A model generated the notes under the pieces. The model made no database searches. It saw only the letters and a program-made list of their open reading frames with translations, and was not told where the DNA came from. The position numbers and the translations under genes are program-made. A stretch of 16,128 bases of DNA from JAYRWN01 sp041917975 (lineage in GTDB: Bacteria; Bacteroidota; Bacteroidia; Chitinophagales; Saprospiraceae). Below, one piece after another: positions 6,949 to 16,031 of the stretch (its first letter is position 1; each line of letters begins with the position of its first letter). The stretch lies in NCBI GenBank assembly GCA_041917975.1, contig JAYRWN010000059.1, forward strand, positions 1 to 16,128. The letters run 5' to 3'.

Positions 6949-9163
6949 TCATTACATTGGTAAATGCAGCCGGATCGGCCTGACCATTTGAACACCACTG
7001 TAAGTAGATTGACGTAGAATAATCATCGGGCCTAAGGTTATCGCATTGCATGAAATATTCTTTAGCCTGATCAAGATCTTTGTTCAAATACGCTGCATGA
7101 CCTTTCTCCCAATAGGATATCCAGGGCTCATATTTTTGACGGTTATGCGCATAATCTAATAATTGATAAATTCCTACCGGCTGGTCCTTTCCCAACACCA
7201 CAATTTGCGGCAGAGCTCTAAATAAAAAATTGGTTTGTTTACAACTGCCATGAGTGAAGTGTGAGACGAGAATATCCACTTTAAAATGTTTGGTAAGGCC
7301 TTCTACTCTTGATCCCAGATTGACGGCATCGCCAATAGCTGTATAATCAAATCGTTTGGTGGAACCAATATTGCCGACGGTCATTTCCCCTGTATTTAAG
7401 CCAATCCCTATTTTTAATGGCGGGAAATGGTCACGGATTAATTCCTCATTGACCACTTCCAGTTTTTTGATCATTTCTATAGCCACCTCACAGGCTTCGT
7501 CGGCATGGTCCACGTATTCCAGAGGTGCACCGAAAATGGCAAAAATAGCATCTCCGATAAACTTATCAATGGTGCCTTCATGAGCCAGGATAGGTTCAGA
7601 CATGGCACTTAAATAACGGTTGAGGATACTGACCAGATCCTGTGGATCCAGCTTTTCCGAATAGGTGGTAAACCCGCGGATATCCGAGAATAATACAGAC
7701 AGCACTTTTTTTGTTCCACCCAAATTAAGGGATTTTGGGTCATCCATGATTTTATTGACCACCGTGGGAGAAACGTAGCGGCTGAACGCATTCTTTAATT
7801 GAATTTTCTCCTTTTCTTCAGTAAAATAGTTATAGGTCGTAGCTAATATATTCGAAAGAATAGTTACAAATAAAATTGCTACAATAGGTATTATGATCTG
7901 AAATTGGTAAAATAAAATACCCACAGCTCCGGCGATTAGTCCAATCATGAGGATGAGCATCGAACTCAATCCGACAATAGGTTTGGCGGAAATAAAAAAA
8001 TAGGCCAGGAAAAAAGTGAATACAGTAATTAAAGCCAGGAGCCAGGGGTTAAAAAATGAATATTCAGTAATGTAACCGTTGTTGGCCATGTTAATAAGTG
8101 CAATGGCATGTGTTTCAACACCAGGTAATTTTGAGCTCTGATGAGGTACAGGTTTCAGATCATTCAGGCCTGAAGCACTCGAGCCAATGAACACGAACTT
8201 ATCCTTAAAATATTCTGCCGGGACAATCCCTTGTAATATTTTATAAAATGGTATGTACCGTATTTTCTCGGCTTGTCCGGGCCAGTTTAAACGGAAATTA
8301 CCATCCGTATTAATCGGCACGCGATGGGTGTCACTTAAGACAATTTCCTGTTTGGTTATGTGGATATTTTCTTCTGAAATCCCCAGCGCATCGATCAGCA
8401 TGAAAAAGGGTAAATTCGGAATCAGGATCTTTTTTCCCTCATGCATTCCATTTAATTCATTTAAAATTGAATAATGGCGCAGGACCCCATCATGGGCATC
8501 TGATACCGTGGATATGGCACCGGTGGCATTCGCTTTTTCATTAAAAGCTTCAACAGGAAGAACCGGATAATTTATAATATTGAATTGTTGGTCTGTAGAA
8601 ACTGCCAGGAATCTGAGTTTCGGTAGACTATCTTCGGCATGCCATGGTGAGGCATCAGAATCATCAAACAAACTGAGGTACACGGCATGCGAAGAATCTA
8701 TGGCTTCAGCCAGATCGCGGTCAGTGCTTAAGGTCGTCAAGACCGTTGCGGCATTTGGGATGCCCTTAGCCCGCAATAAGTTTGCATAAACGGGAAGAAG
8801 TGAGTCGCTTTCCGTGTAAAGTATATCCACACCAATAGCCAATGGAGCTCCTCTGGAAATATATTTGATGACCTCAGCATCATAGAGTCTGGGCCACTGT
8901 TGCACTCTCCCGAGTTCTTGGATACTGGCGTTATCTATATCTACGATAACCACATCTTCATAGGACAGCGGGCTATAAAGTGTGCTGTTTTTTGCCCGCG
9001 CGGTTAAAGCCTTATCATAAATAATGTCTTCAATTTGCTGAAATGGCGAATAGTCTAGCCTACCGCTCACCCATAAAATGGCTGAGGCTAAACATATACC
9101 GCCCAGGGCAATAAGAAGGGCACTGCTGGCTTTGGATAGTCTCTTTTTTTGTTTAGTCCGCAT
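6932..9163 (-). CDS. CHASE2 domain-class III adenylate cyclase, membrane-bound
   Basis: A 743-residue inner-membrane sensor cyclase predicted to make cAMP from ATP. Order of parts: N-terminal membrane anchor (about 13-33); extracytoplasmic CHASE2 domain (about 40-365, with VVIVDIDNASI, IGVDILYTE and DKFVFIGSSASGL); three membrane helices (about 373-391, 398-418, 422-441); a short linker; the class III cyclase domain (about 480-665); and a C-terminal TPR-like segment (about 680-722). Catalytic residues are all present: metal-binding D494 (FSDIRGFT) and D538 (KFIGD), adenine-contacting K534 and D606 (FDYTAIGD), and transition-state N615 and R619 (VNLGSRVE). The Lys/Asp pair indicates adenylate rather than guanylate cyclase. 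The ATG overlaps the TAA of the upstream FecR-like gene (TAATG), so translation is probably coupled and the FecR/TPR protein is a likely partner of the CHASE2 sensor. Confidence 0.95.
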   Translation of the reverse strand: MRTKQKKRLSKASSALLIALGGICLASAILWVSGRLDYSPFQQIEDIIYDKALTARAKNSTLYSPLSYEDVVIVDIDNASIQELGRVQQWPRLYDAEVIKYISRGAPLAIGVDILYTESDSLLPVYANLLRAKGIPNAATVLTTLSTDRDLAEAIDSSHAVYLSLFDDSDASPWHAEDSLPKLRFLAVSTDQQFNIINYPVLPVEAFNEKANATGAISTVSDAHDGVLRHYSILNELNGMHEGKKILIPNLPFFMLIDALGISEENIHITKQEIVLSDTHRVPINTDGNFRLNWPGQAEKIRYIPFYKILQGIVPAEYFKDKFVFIGSSASGLNDLKPVPHQSSKLPGVETHAIALINMANNGYITEYSFFNPWLLALITVFTFFLAYFFISAKPIVGLSSMLILMIGLIAGAVGILFYQFQIIIPIVAILFVTILSNILATTYNYFTEEKEKIQLKNAFSRYVSPTVVNKIMDDPKSLNLGGTKKVLSVLFSDIRGFTTYSEKLDPQDLVSILNRYLSAMSEPILAHEGTIDKFIGDAIFAIFGAPLEYVDHADEACEVAIEMIKKLEVVNEELIRDHFPPLKIGIGLNTGEMTVGNIGSTKRFDYTAIGDAVNLGSRVEGLTKHFKVDILVSHFTHGSCKQTNFLFRALPQIVVLGKDQPVGIYQLLDYAHNRQKYEPWISYWEKGHAAYLNKDLDQAKEYFMQCDNLRPDDYSTSIYLQWCSNGQADPAAFTNVMTMDYK

Positions 9164-9873
9164 TAAGACGTAGGCAGTTTGGTCAAGACCTGTTCAGCCT
9201 GATCTTTCAGCGTATCATTGGAATATTTAACGATAAATTTTTCGAAAGTTTCTCTGGCTTTAACTGTATTATTGACCATAATGTAGGAATGACCAAGGGC
9301 GAACAGCGCATATTTGGCCATAGCGTCAACCGGGTGCTGATCCAGGAATACTTTGAAGGCCCAAATGGCTTTGGTGTAATCGGCTTTTTCATAATACCGG
9401 GAGGCATCCTCGTAAGTCATTTCCTGATCCTCTTTCCAATATAATTTTGTCCCATCGGGTACGGTATCCTGTGTCACTTGTGAACGTCTGATTCCCCCCT
9501 CTTCAGCACGCCGAGTAGCACCAGCATTACTAAATGTTTTTTTGAAACTAGAGAAAATAGACTCTGTTTGTGCCACAGTTTGATTCCTGCTTTTAGCGTA
9601 CAGCTCTTTTACGGTATAAGAGACTGAAGGTTCAATGGAAGTTTTTGCCCCATTGTTCCAGTTTATCTCTGCGACAGACTTTGGGCCGGTTTTGATGGTT
9701 TGGCCATCCAATAGTTCGGTGTTGATTTTCGCTGCAGTAACTGATGTTCCGCTTACGATCTCTACTTTACCTTCCAGGTAAGTAATTTTCCCCAACGATG
9801 AAGCCGGGTTACTCTGAGCTATTCCAAAAGAATAACTACAAAGAATGCACATAAAAATGAACAGGGTTTTCAA
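9163..9873 (-). CDS. Secreted FecR-like domain plus TPR protein
   Basis: A 236-residue exported protein. Residues 1-20 form a signal peptide (KTLFIFMCILCSYSFGIAQ). Residues about 28-92 are a FecR-like domain (GKITYLEGKVEIVSG, LLDGQTIKTGPKSVAEINW, then a G-x-x-x-x-I-P pattern). A basic linker (RRAEEGGIRR, 121-130) follows, then about 150-230 is TPR/BamD-like, with repeated pairs of helices (YYEKADYTKAIWAFKVFLDQHP; KARETFEKFIVKYSND). The start is TTG at 9873, three bases after the stop of the giant upstream gene; the first ATG (9852) would leave a signal peptide without its basic n-region, so TTG is preferred. FecR-like proteins next to CHASE2 proteins are a recurring arrangement in bacteria. 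It is not a classical FecR, as it lacks the cytoplasmic anti-sigma part and no sigma factor is nearby. Confidence 0.88.
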   Translation of the reverse strand: MKTLFIFMCILCSYSFGIAQSNPASSLGKITYLEGKVEIVSGTSVTAAKINTELLDGQTIKTGPKSVAEINWNNGAKTSIEPSVSYTVKELYAKSRNQTVAQTESIFSSFKKTFSNAGATRRAEEGGIRRSQVTQDTVPDGTKLYWKEDQEMTYEDASRYYEKADYTKAIWAFKVFLDQHPVDAMAKYALFALGHSYIMVNNTVKARETFEKFIVKYSNDTLKDQAEQVLTKLPTS

Positions 9874-9876
9874 ATT

Positions 9877-12800
9877 TTAATTATTTATAAGTTTTGAAAT
9901 AAATGAGGTTAAATTTTTATTCATGCTTATGGCTAGGTCAAACCACTTTTTTGCTTCGGACTTATTTTCGCTGGCTAAATAAGCTTTGCCCAAATTTACT
10001 AATGTTTGGACATCTTCGCTATCAAATTGATGAGCTTTATGATAATGTTTTATAGCGGTCTGATAATCACCCTGTTGATAATAGATGTTTCCCAGGTTAT
10101 TTTGAATTGAAGGGCTTTCGGGGGCTATTTCCATAGCTTTAAGCAACACGTCCTTGGCTTTATTGGTCTCACCCGACTTAGCCAGAAGTATGGCATGTTT
10201 GTTTTTTAAATAGATATTGTTGGGTTCTGACTCCATCTGATTTTGTAATTCCGTCATGACTCCGGCGTTAATTTTACTGGAAAGCCTGTATACTTGTTCA
10301 GTGTATTCAGTGAGGATATTGTTCTTGTTTTCTGATGGTAATATAAAATTCGGAGGTGTATAATTGGCAGGGTGGTACACTTTACGGGCATCAGCCAGAG
10401 TTACTAATTCCGGCTGATTACCTTTAGCTATTTCCAAATAATAGCGCTGGGCACCTTTATCCCATGCGGAGATAAAGCCAGCCTGACCTAATAAAGTTGT
10501 CTCAATTGGAATCCAGACCGATTGATCATATACAATGACTTCCTGAGGCAACAATCCCAATTCGTTCACCCGTTCAGGCTTTGTCCCCAGGTCAAAAGCC
10601 ATCATCACGTGACCAGGTAAGTCCAAGTAGGCCACACGTAGGCCGGCAGCTTCTAACAAAGCACAATACAAGGTCACCAGGTCATCACAATCTCCTGTCT
10701 TACGCAGCAATGTTTCAGCTGGAAATTGCAGATAATCCAATAAGGACGTATTGGCAGATACGGTCGCGTAATTAAGGTTTGGGTCAGCCACATATTTCAG
10801 ACCGTAATGATTCAGATAGGTATACACCTGGACGGCGGTGTTTAAGGATGAATTAACCGTATTAACGGATGATAAATTGTAAAGTTGTTCTATTTTTTGC
10901 TGAAGGCCGGTTAAAACTGGGTTTGATGGTAAGATGAAAGAAGCAAGTCGTCTTTTATCAGACCAGGTAATGGCATTACGGGGATGGATAGTTACAGGAA
11001 ACTCTTTACTAGCTGACTGTAAACTGCCTTGATACCGATATGTAAGTTTAATTTGTACCTTATGCGTAGCGGTTTGCTCTAGGTTTAAGATAGTTTCATT
11101 AAATAATGCGGTCAAATTGATGGAAGAATTGGAATATCCTACCAGAGCACCGGCTTTTTGATGGGTAGGCTGGTCCATAAGTCCTGAAATAAGCAGAGTC
11201 AAGGTAGACGGAGTGATTGGTTCACCCATATTGTTCGTGATGACGAGATTGCCCAAAGGCAGTTGAGTAGCCTGACTGTAGTTTTGGTATAAAGAAGGAA
11301 AGATAGCAGGAATTTGTATTTCTGATATGCTTAGCGGCTCAGAGTTTTTTGAAATTTGTTCCCGCATTTTTACCGCATTTTGATAGGCGTTGTTGTAAGT
11401 CTCATCGTTGGGTTGCAAATTCTTGGCGGTAAATAATGCTTTAACGGCATCATAAATTAATCCGGATGATAAACTGCTAATCCCTAGTCCGTATTGGGCC
11501 TCGGCATTATTGGCATCATGGGCCACTACCTGTTTATATGCAGAAATAGCTAAATCAAATTGGCCCAATTTTTCATAGACTTTACCAATTTTATTTTGAT
11601 AAACCATGAGTTGACTGGTGGCTGTTTGCAGAGAAATATTCGCGGCTGTGCGGCTTTTGATTTGATGGATTTGTTGCTCGTAATAATCAATAGCCACGCG
11701 GTAGTTTTCTAGTGCTTTTTGAAGGTTTGAAGCTTGATCAAATGCTTCTCCTAAAGGTCCGTAATAGGTTTTTTCGAGAGGATTGAGGCGAACAGCTTTT
11801 TCTAACTGAAAAGAAGCTTCTATGAAATTGCCTTTCTGGAATTCGATAAGCCCCACTTTGCCGATATAATCGGGGTTTTCACGGTCGCTATTTAGTAATT
11901 CCAGGTATAACGTCCGCGCTGTATTATAATTTTTACTTAAATAATGTACTTCAGCCAAACCAGCCAATAAATTTTTCTGATTAGGTCGCGTGGATACTAA
12001 ATATTCATATTCATTTGTCGCCTCGCTGTACTTACTCAATCCAATAAGTGCTTTGGCAAGAAATGTCCGGGCAGAAATTAGTTGTTCTTCGGTTAATTTA
12101 TTACTCTGCTCTTTAATCAATGTCCGGGCCTCTTGTTCCAGGTTTTGGTATTTTCCGGACATTTTTAGTATGCTTAGCAATTGCAGGTATTCTGCAATAA
12201 ATGGACGTTTAATTTTTTGTAATATTTCTATGGTTTTCTTTTGACTGCGCTCGGTTTCATAAAGCAGTGCATCCATTTCCGATTGAGGTGCACCATGTTT
12301 TTGGCGCAAGTCAATTAGTCGCATATTGGTCGAGCCTAATTTACTTAAATAGGTGGTAGAATTAGGTTCCCACTCAGCCATTTTTATACGCAGTAAGCGG
12401 GCATGGTTTAGTGATCTTTCGTTGGCTAAATTTTCTAATGTAGAAGCGACGGAATCAATGCTTGCCAACAGGGGGGGACGGAGTGGATCAATATCCATGA
12501 CGCTCTCAGCTTGCTTAATGATTTCCGGGTAATTTTCTTGGGTGGCTAATTTCCAAAATAAGAGGTCATACCCGTACGCCAGGCTGCGCTGTGAGTCTGC
12601 ATTGAGCGGGTTTAAATTAAAAGCGGTTTTAATGAAATTCATCGCTTTGTGCATGTCTCCCAGCAAGGCTAGTTTTTTACCCATCAGATTCAATCTGCCA
12701 GCCACAAATTTTATCATCCCGGAGGGTCGACCCATAAAAATCAAAGCTTTTTGATAGGCTAATAAAGCCTCATCAAATTTTTCTTCCTTGTCGAAATACA

Positions 12801-14823
12801 TGGCTTGGCTAAAAAAATCGTCAAAGCCTTCCGTTTTTGGGCTAATAGCGGTGGGGTTCACCGTTACCAGGTGGTAGCGTTTTGGTTTTGCAGACCAGCC
12901 TGCTTTTTGTATATCAACTAAAAAATGATCGCTGTTAGAACCGAATAATAAAGTATCCTTTCCGCTCGGTAAATTAGTCATTAAGCCATAGGCCGTAACC
13001 AAATGGGAATTAACCGGTTTAAAAATTACTTTCAACTGTTCTCGAACCACATCAAAGCCGAATAAATTTTCCGGTTGTGGTGGTTGAAAATAATATTGGT
13101 ATTTGAAAACCTTGCCTTTATTGGAAATAACCTGTAATTCAAAATCTGAAGGATTAAAAGCAATGAATTTGGGTTTATTAAATTTAAACCAGTCATCACC
13201 TTCACATCCTACGCTGAGGATACGTTGAACACCTTGTTCTTTCCAGACAAAGACTTCAAATTGTGAGGTATTAAGATTAAAGAGGTGGATTTGGTCTAAT
13301 GGGTCCACCGCAAAGAAACCGATTTCTCCAGGTTGCCCACCTGGTTTATCACTGCGAGGTTTCAGGGTCTGAGTGCTGAGCGATTTGCCGGTAATATCTG
13401 CTTTAATAATTCCCCCTAATTTCGCATCCAGGGCCAGAATTTCATTGTAACGATTTACTCTGACTACTTCCAAAGAATTACCGCCGGCCAGACTTATTTG
13501 ACTTAAAAATTTACCCTCAGGGTTAAAAATGATCAGATTGTTTTTACCTTGATCGTTCACGATGAGGTCACCATTCTTAAAGGCCGCGAAAGATGATGGA
13601 TTTTTAGTTTTATCGCCCAGTTCCGGCCCGAATTTTCTGATTAGTTTCCCATCTTGACTAAACTGATAAATATTTCTGGATTTTTCTTCCAGAACGTAAA
13701 CGCCATGATCTGTCCAGAGTATATCGCTTGCTTCTTTAAAATAACCATCAATGGCAAACTTCTGGCGTCCGGTGACGGACATACCGATCAATTGGTCACG
13801 GCGGGCATAAGGTATATAATAATACGCACTGGTTCCCTGAGCAGCAGCACAGTAATACTCATCGCCAATATTGGTGTTCGCATAAAGGGTAGGGCGGTCA
13901 AGGCTGCTATTTTGGGTTTCTGGAAGATTATAGGCGAACACCTGGACGGATTTTAATTGGGCATCCAGGACGGCAAGTGTGCCTTGATTTGGGCTAACCG
14001 CCAGAGCAACCGGTTTCTTAAGCAGTTGTGGGTTGCGCAGGTGATTTATTAATTTACCATCATCACCATACCTTAACAGAGCTCCGTCATCCGTAAGTAT
14101 AAAAAAGCCGCCGGTATTATCTGCGGCTATGCTATTCACTTTGTTAATTAGTCTGTTTTGCTCATCAATTAATTTATTCAAACTGGTCAAAAGTAGCCCA
14201 TTGGCATCAAGTACATGGATGACCGGTCCATTGAGGTCTAAAACATAGAGCCGATTATTTACGTCTACACTTATGGATTTAGGGTTAAAGAAAGCTTGGC
14301 TAGTTCCTGAAATCCAGGTTAAGTAATTGCGTTCAGGACTATAGATATCGATTAAATTTTTCTTAAGATTTAATACATGCAAATAGCCATCCGGTGAGAA
14401 AGCCAAACCTGCTGGTTCTCCAATTTGACCTAAAGCCTGGCCCAATTGACCGAATTCATGGCCGGTCAGGTCGGTTAAATTAAAGGTGTAAAATTTATTG
14501 GTACCCTCATCAAAGGTGGCTATTTGATCCGTGCCGGCAACAACAAATCGCGGTTTATTAAAACTCACCGGTTTACCGGCAATCGTAATAGATTTTATGT
14601 CTTTAGGTTGGCCGCCACCTAAAGGAATAACCCGGATAGTACCTGCATTTTGGTCGGCAATTACTATATTTTGATCGGAAGAAATGCTGATGGATTGCGG
14701 ATTGGCTAAATCCGTGATGGTTATGGTTCTAACTTCAGATAGGTGATTTTGTGCAAACCCAAGGAAAGACAGTCCCAACAAAAAAACAATCCAAATAAAG
14801 GGATGAAGTCGGATAATTGGCAT
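9877..14823 (-). CDS. Giant secreted NHL-propeller/TPR/transglutaminase-like protein
   Basis: A 1648-residue multidomain exported protein. Order: signal peptide (1-24, ending LGFAQ); NHL-type beta-propeller blades (about 30-580, with repeats such as PAGLAFSPDGYLHVLN, PKSISVDVNNRLYVLDLNG and PVALAVSPNQGTLAVLDAQ); a beta-rich linker (about 580-660); a long helical TPR region (about 665-1155); a beta-sandwich (about 1180-1280); a transglutaminase-like domain (about 1300-1465) with TGDCDDLVTLY (C1379), PGHVMMAF (H1405) and WIPIETT (E1441 where Asp is common); and three C-terminal TPRs (about 1535-1640). Transglutaminase-like folds include proteases, cross-linkers and inactive binders; the Cys-His pair suggests activity. 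It is the first gene of the three-gene unit ending in the CHASE2 cyclase. ATG at 14823 fits the signal peptide; no Shine-Dalgarno is seen. I know no named homologue with this whole architecture. Confidence 0.9.
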   Translation of the reverse strand: MPIIRLHPFIWIVFLLGLSFLGFAQNHLSEVRTITITDLANPQSISISSDQNIVIADQNAGTIRVIPLGGGQPKDIKSITIAGKPVSFNKPRFVVAGTDQIATFDEGTNKFYTFNLTDLTGHEFGQLGQALGQIGEPAGLAFSPDGYLHVLNLKKNLIDIYSPERNYLTWISGTSQAFFNPKSISVDVNNRLYVLDLNGPVIHVLDANGLLLTSLNKLIDEQNRLINKVNSIAADNTGGFFILTDDGALLRYGDDGKLINHLRNPQLLKKPVALAVSPNQGTLAVLDAQLKSVQVFAYNLPETQNSSLDRPTLYANTNIGDEYYCAAAQGTSAYYYIPYARRDQLIGMSVTGRQKFAIDGYFKEASDILWTDHGVYVLEEKSRNIYQFSQDGKLIRKFGPELGDKTKNPSSFAAFKNGDLIVNDQGKNNLIIFNPEGKFLSQISLAGGNSLEVVRVNRYNEILALDAKLGGIIKADITGKSLSTQTLKPRSDKPGGQPGEIGFFAVDPLDQIHLFNLNTSQFEVFVWKEQGVQRILSVGCEGDDWFKFNKPKFIAFNPSDFELQVISNKGKVFKYQYYFQPPQPENLFGFDVVREQLKVIFKPVNSHLVTAYGLMTNLPSGKDTLLFGSNSDHFLVDIQKAGWSAKPKRYHLVTVNPTAISPKTEGFDDFFSQAMYFDKEEKFDEALLAYQKALIFMGRPSGMIKFVAGRLNLMGKKLALLGDMHKAMNFIKTAFNLNPLNADSQRSLAYGYDLLFWKLATQENYPEIIKQAESVMDIDPLRPPLLASIDSVASTLENLANERSLNHARLLRIKMAEWEPNSTTYLSKLGSTNMRLIDLRQKHGAPQSEMDALLYETERSQKKTIEILQKIKRPFIAEYLQLLSILKMSGKYQNLEQEARTLIKEQSNKLTEEQLISARTFLAKALIGLSKYSEATNEYEYLVSTRPNQKNLLAGLAEVHYLSKNYNTARTLYLELLNSDRENPDYIGKVGLIEFQKGNFIEASFQLEKAVRLNPLEKTYYGPLGEAFDQASNLQKALENYRVAIDYYEQQIHQIKSRTAANISLQTATSQLMVYQNKIGKVYEKLGQFDLAISAYKQVVAHDANNAEAQYGLGISSLSSGLIYDAVKALFTAKNLQPNDETYNNAYQNAVKMREQISKNSEPLSISEIQIPAIFPSLYQNYSQATQLPLGNLVITNNMGEPITPSTLTLLISGLMDQPTHQKAGALVGYSNSSINLTALFNETILNLEQTATHKVQIKLTYRYQGSLQSASKEFPVTIHPRNAITWSDKRRLASFILPSNPVLTGLQQKIEQLYNLSSVNTVNSSLNTAVQVYTYLNHYGLKYVADPNLNYATVSANTSLLDYLQFPAETLLRKTGDCDDLVTLYCALLEAAGLRVAYLDLPGHVMMAFDLGTKPERVNELGLLPQEVIVYDQSVWIPIETTLLGQAGFISAWDKGAQRYYLEIAKGNQPELVTLADARKVYHPANYTPPNFILPSENKNNILTEYTEQVYRLSSKINAGVMTELQNQMESEPNNIYLKNKHAILLAKSGETNKAKDVLLKAMEIAPESPSIQNNLGNIYYQQGDYQTAIKHYHKAHQFDSEDVQTLVNLGKAYLASENKSEAKKWFDLAISMNKNLTSFISKLINN

Positions 14824-14947
14824 CGGGATTTTTTACAAACGTTAAATTATGAACAAAAATTGAAAATAAACCATAAATGGTCAAGGGATTTCGTTTCAAG
14901 GTGTAAAAATTGTTGAATTCTTTCTAATTTTAACCTAAATAATCGAG
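14824..14947. promoter_or_regulatory. Divergent intergenic region, presumed promoters of the cyclase operon and TPR gene
   Basis: This 124-base AT-rich spacer is the only non-coding DNA available to start both the minus-strand three-gene unit and the plus-strand TPR gene, so both promoters should lie here or within the coding ends. I could not find a full TTTG-spacer-TAnnTTTG pair on either strand. The nearest on the plus strand is TAATTTTA (14925-14932), one base off the -7 consensus, without a -33 partner. Confidence 0.45.
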
Positions 14948-15931
14948 TTGTTGAGAAACTTAGTAGTTTGCCTATTCTTATTGGGGTATTATTCAGCCTT
15001 CGGTCAACCGGACGCCCAAACTTTTTACAACGAAGGCAATCTTAAATTCCTTAAGAAAGATTGGGCCGGAGCAATAGATGCTTATACCCAAGCCATAAAA
15101 ATAAGCCCTGACCTTTATTACATCTACATTAATCGTGCAGAAGCTAAAGAACAAATGGCTGATTTGGATGGAGCTTTAGAAGATTATAACCTCTACATTA
15201 CTAACCTGAAAGAACGCAACCTTATTGTTGACGATGACATTAAAGCTAAAATTAAATCTGTGCAAGACCGCATATTGAGCAGAGCTAATGGGATTAATCT
15301 TGGTCTTAATAATGAAGAAGCTTTAAAATTTGATTCACTCGAGAATGATGAAAGCGGTAACGATGCTGAGATAGATCAAGTACAATTAAATAAAATATAT
15401 TATCGCGCGAAGGCTTATTTTGATGCCGGAAATTATGAAGCAGCGATCCAGGATTTTCAAAGTGTTCTTCGCCAAAATCCTCGTTTCGTTGAAGCACTTA
15501 CCGGTAGGGGATATGTCAGATTGAGAACTAAGGACTTGGCCGGTGCCATGGAAGATTTTAATTTGGCCTTATCCATTAAAAGACTCGATTATGTGGGCTT
15601 GCTGGGACGTGGCGAAGTGAAAGAGAAGTTACTTAATTATGCCGGAGCCATTGAAGATTATACCGTAGCCATCACCCAGGAACCCGGTCAATATCAGGCA
15701 TTTTTTAACCGGGGCATTGCCTGGTTCAGAATGAATAATTATTCCAAAGCAGAGGAAGATTTTACGGTAACCGTACGTCTTCAACCCAAACACGAAAGAG
15801 CATATTTTAATCGTGGTTTGGCCAGATTTAATTTAAATCGCAATCATGATGGGTGTAAGGATTGGCAACAGGCCGCCATACTTGGTCATCCGCGAGCCAA
15901 GGAATATATGGATAAATATTGCGATAAGTAA
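14948..15931 (+). CDS. Secreted tetratricopeptide repeat protein
   Basis: A 327-residue exported TPR protein. Residues 1-19 are a signal peptide (LRNLVVCLFLLGYYSAFG). TPR units lie at about 23-56, 57-90, 148-181, 182-215, 216-249, 250-283 and 284-315, with an acidic low-complexity spacer (about 119-145). The last unit ends DGCKDWQQAAILGHPRAKEYMDKYC, a Sel1-like ending common in Bacteroidota TPR proteins. The start must be TTG (14948 or 14951): a TAA at 14936-14938 closes the frame upstream, no ATG lies between, and starting later would destroy the signal peptide. It probably mediates protein-protein contacts in the periplasm. Its divergent position opposite the propeller-TPR-transglutaminase gene suggests, but does not prove, a shared role. 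Confidence 0.9.
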   Translation: MLRNLVVCLFLLGYYSAFGQPDAQTFYNEGNLKFLKKDWAGAIDAYTQAIKISPDLYYIYINRAEAKEQMADLDGALEDYNLYITNLKERNLIVDDDIKAKIKSVQDRILSRANGINLGLNNEEALKFDSLENDESGNDAEIDQVQLNKIYYRAKAYFDAGNYEAAIQDFQSVLRQNPRFVEALTGRGYVRLRTKDLAGAMEDFNLALSIKRLDYVGLLGRGEVKEKLLNYAGAIEDYTVAITQEPGQYQAFFNRGIAWFRMNNYSKAEEDFTVTVRLQPKHERAYFNRGLARFNLNRNHDGCKDWQQAAILGHPRAKEYMDKYCDK

Positions 15932-15948
15932 AGCGCCTCAGCTTGTCA

Positions 15949-15966
15949 TCTTACTGACTTTTTTTT
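15949..15966 (+). terminator. Weak candidate terminator after the TPR gene
   Basis: Beginning about 17 bases after the TPR stop codon, a 4-bp stem (GTCA / TGAC) with a short loop is followed by eight T residues ending at 15966. The stem is much shorter than normal for an intrinsic terminator, so this is only a possibility. Confidence 0.25.
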
Positions 15967-16031
15967 GTCGACTGGATTATTTTTGGTGGGTGTTGACATG
16001 ATATTACGTTGAAGGGCAGAGGTTTAAAAAA

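Noticed and set aside
13654..13956. 100-residue plus-strand frame opposite the propeller region
   Set aside because: Antisense to a continuous propeller-coding frame, with no motif or plausible start signal.
15993..15998. TTGACA as a sigma70-like -35 box before the ORF at 16094
   Set aside because: No matching -10 or -7 element at 16-19 bases downstream.
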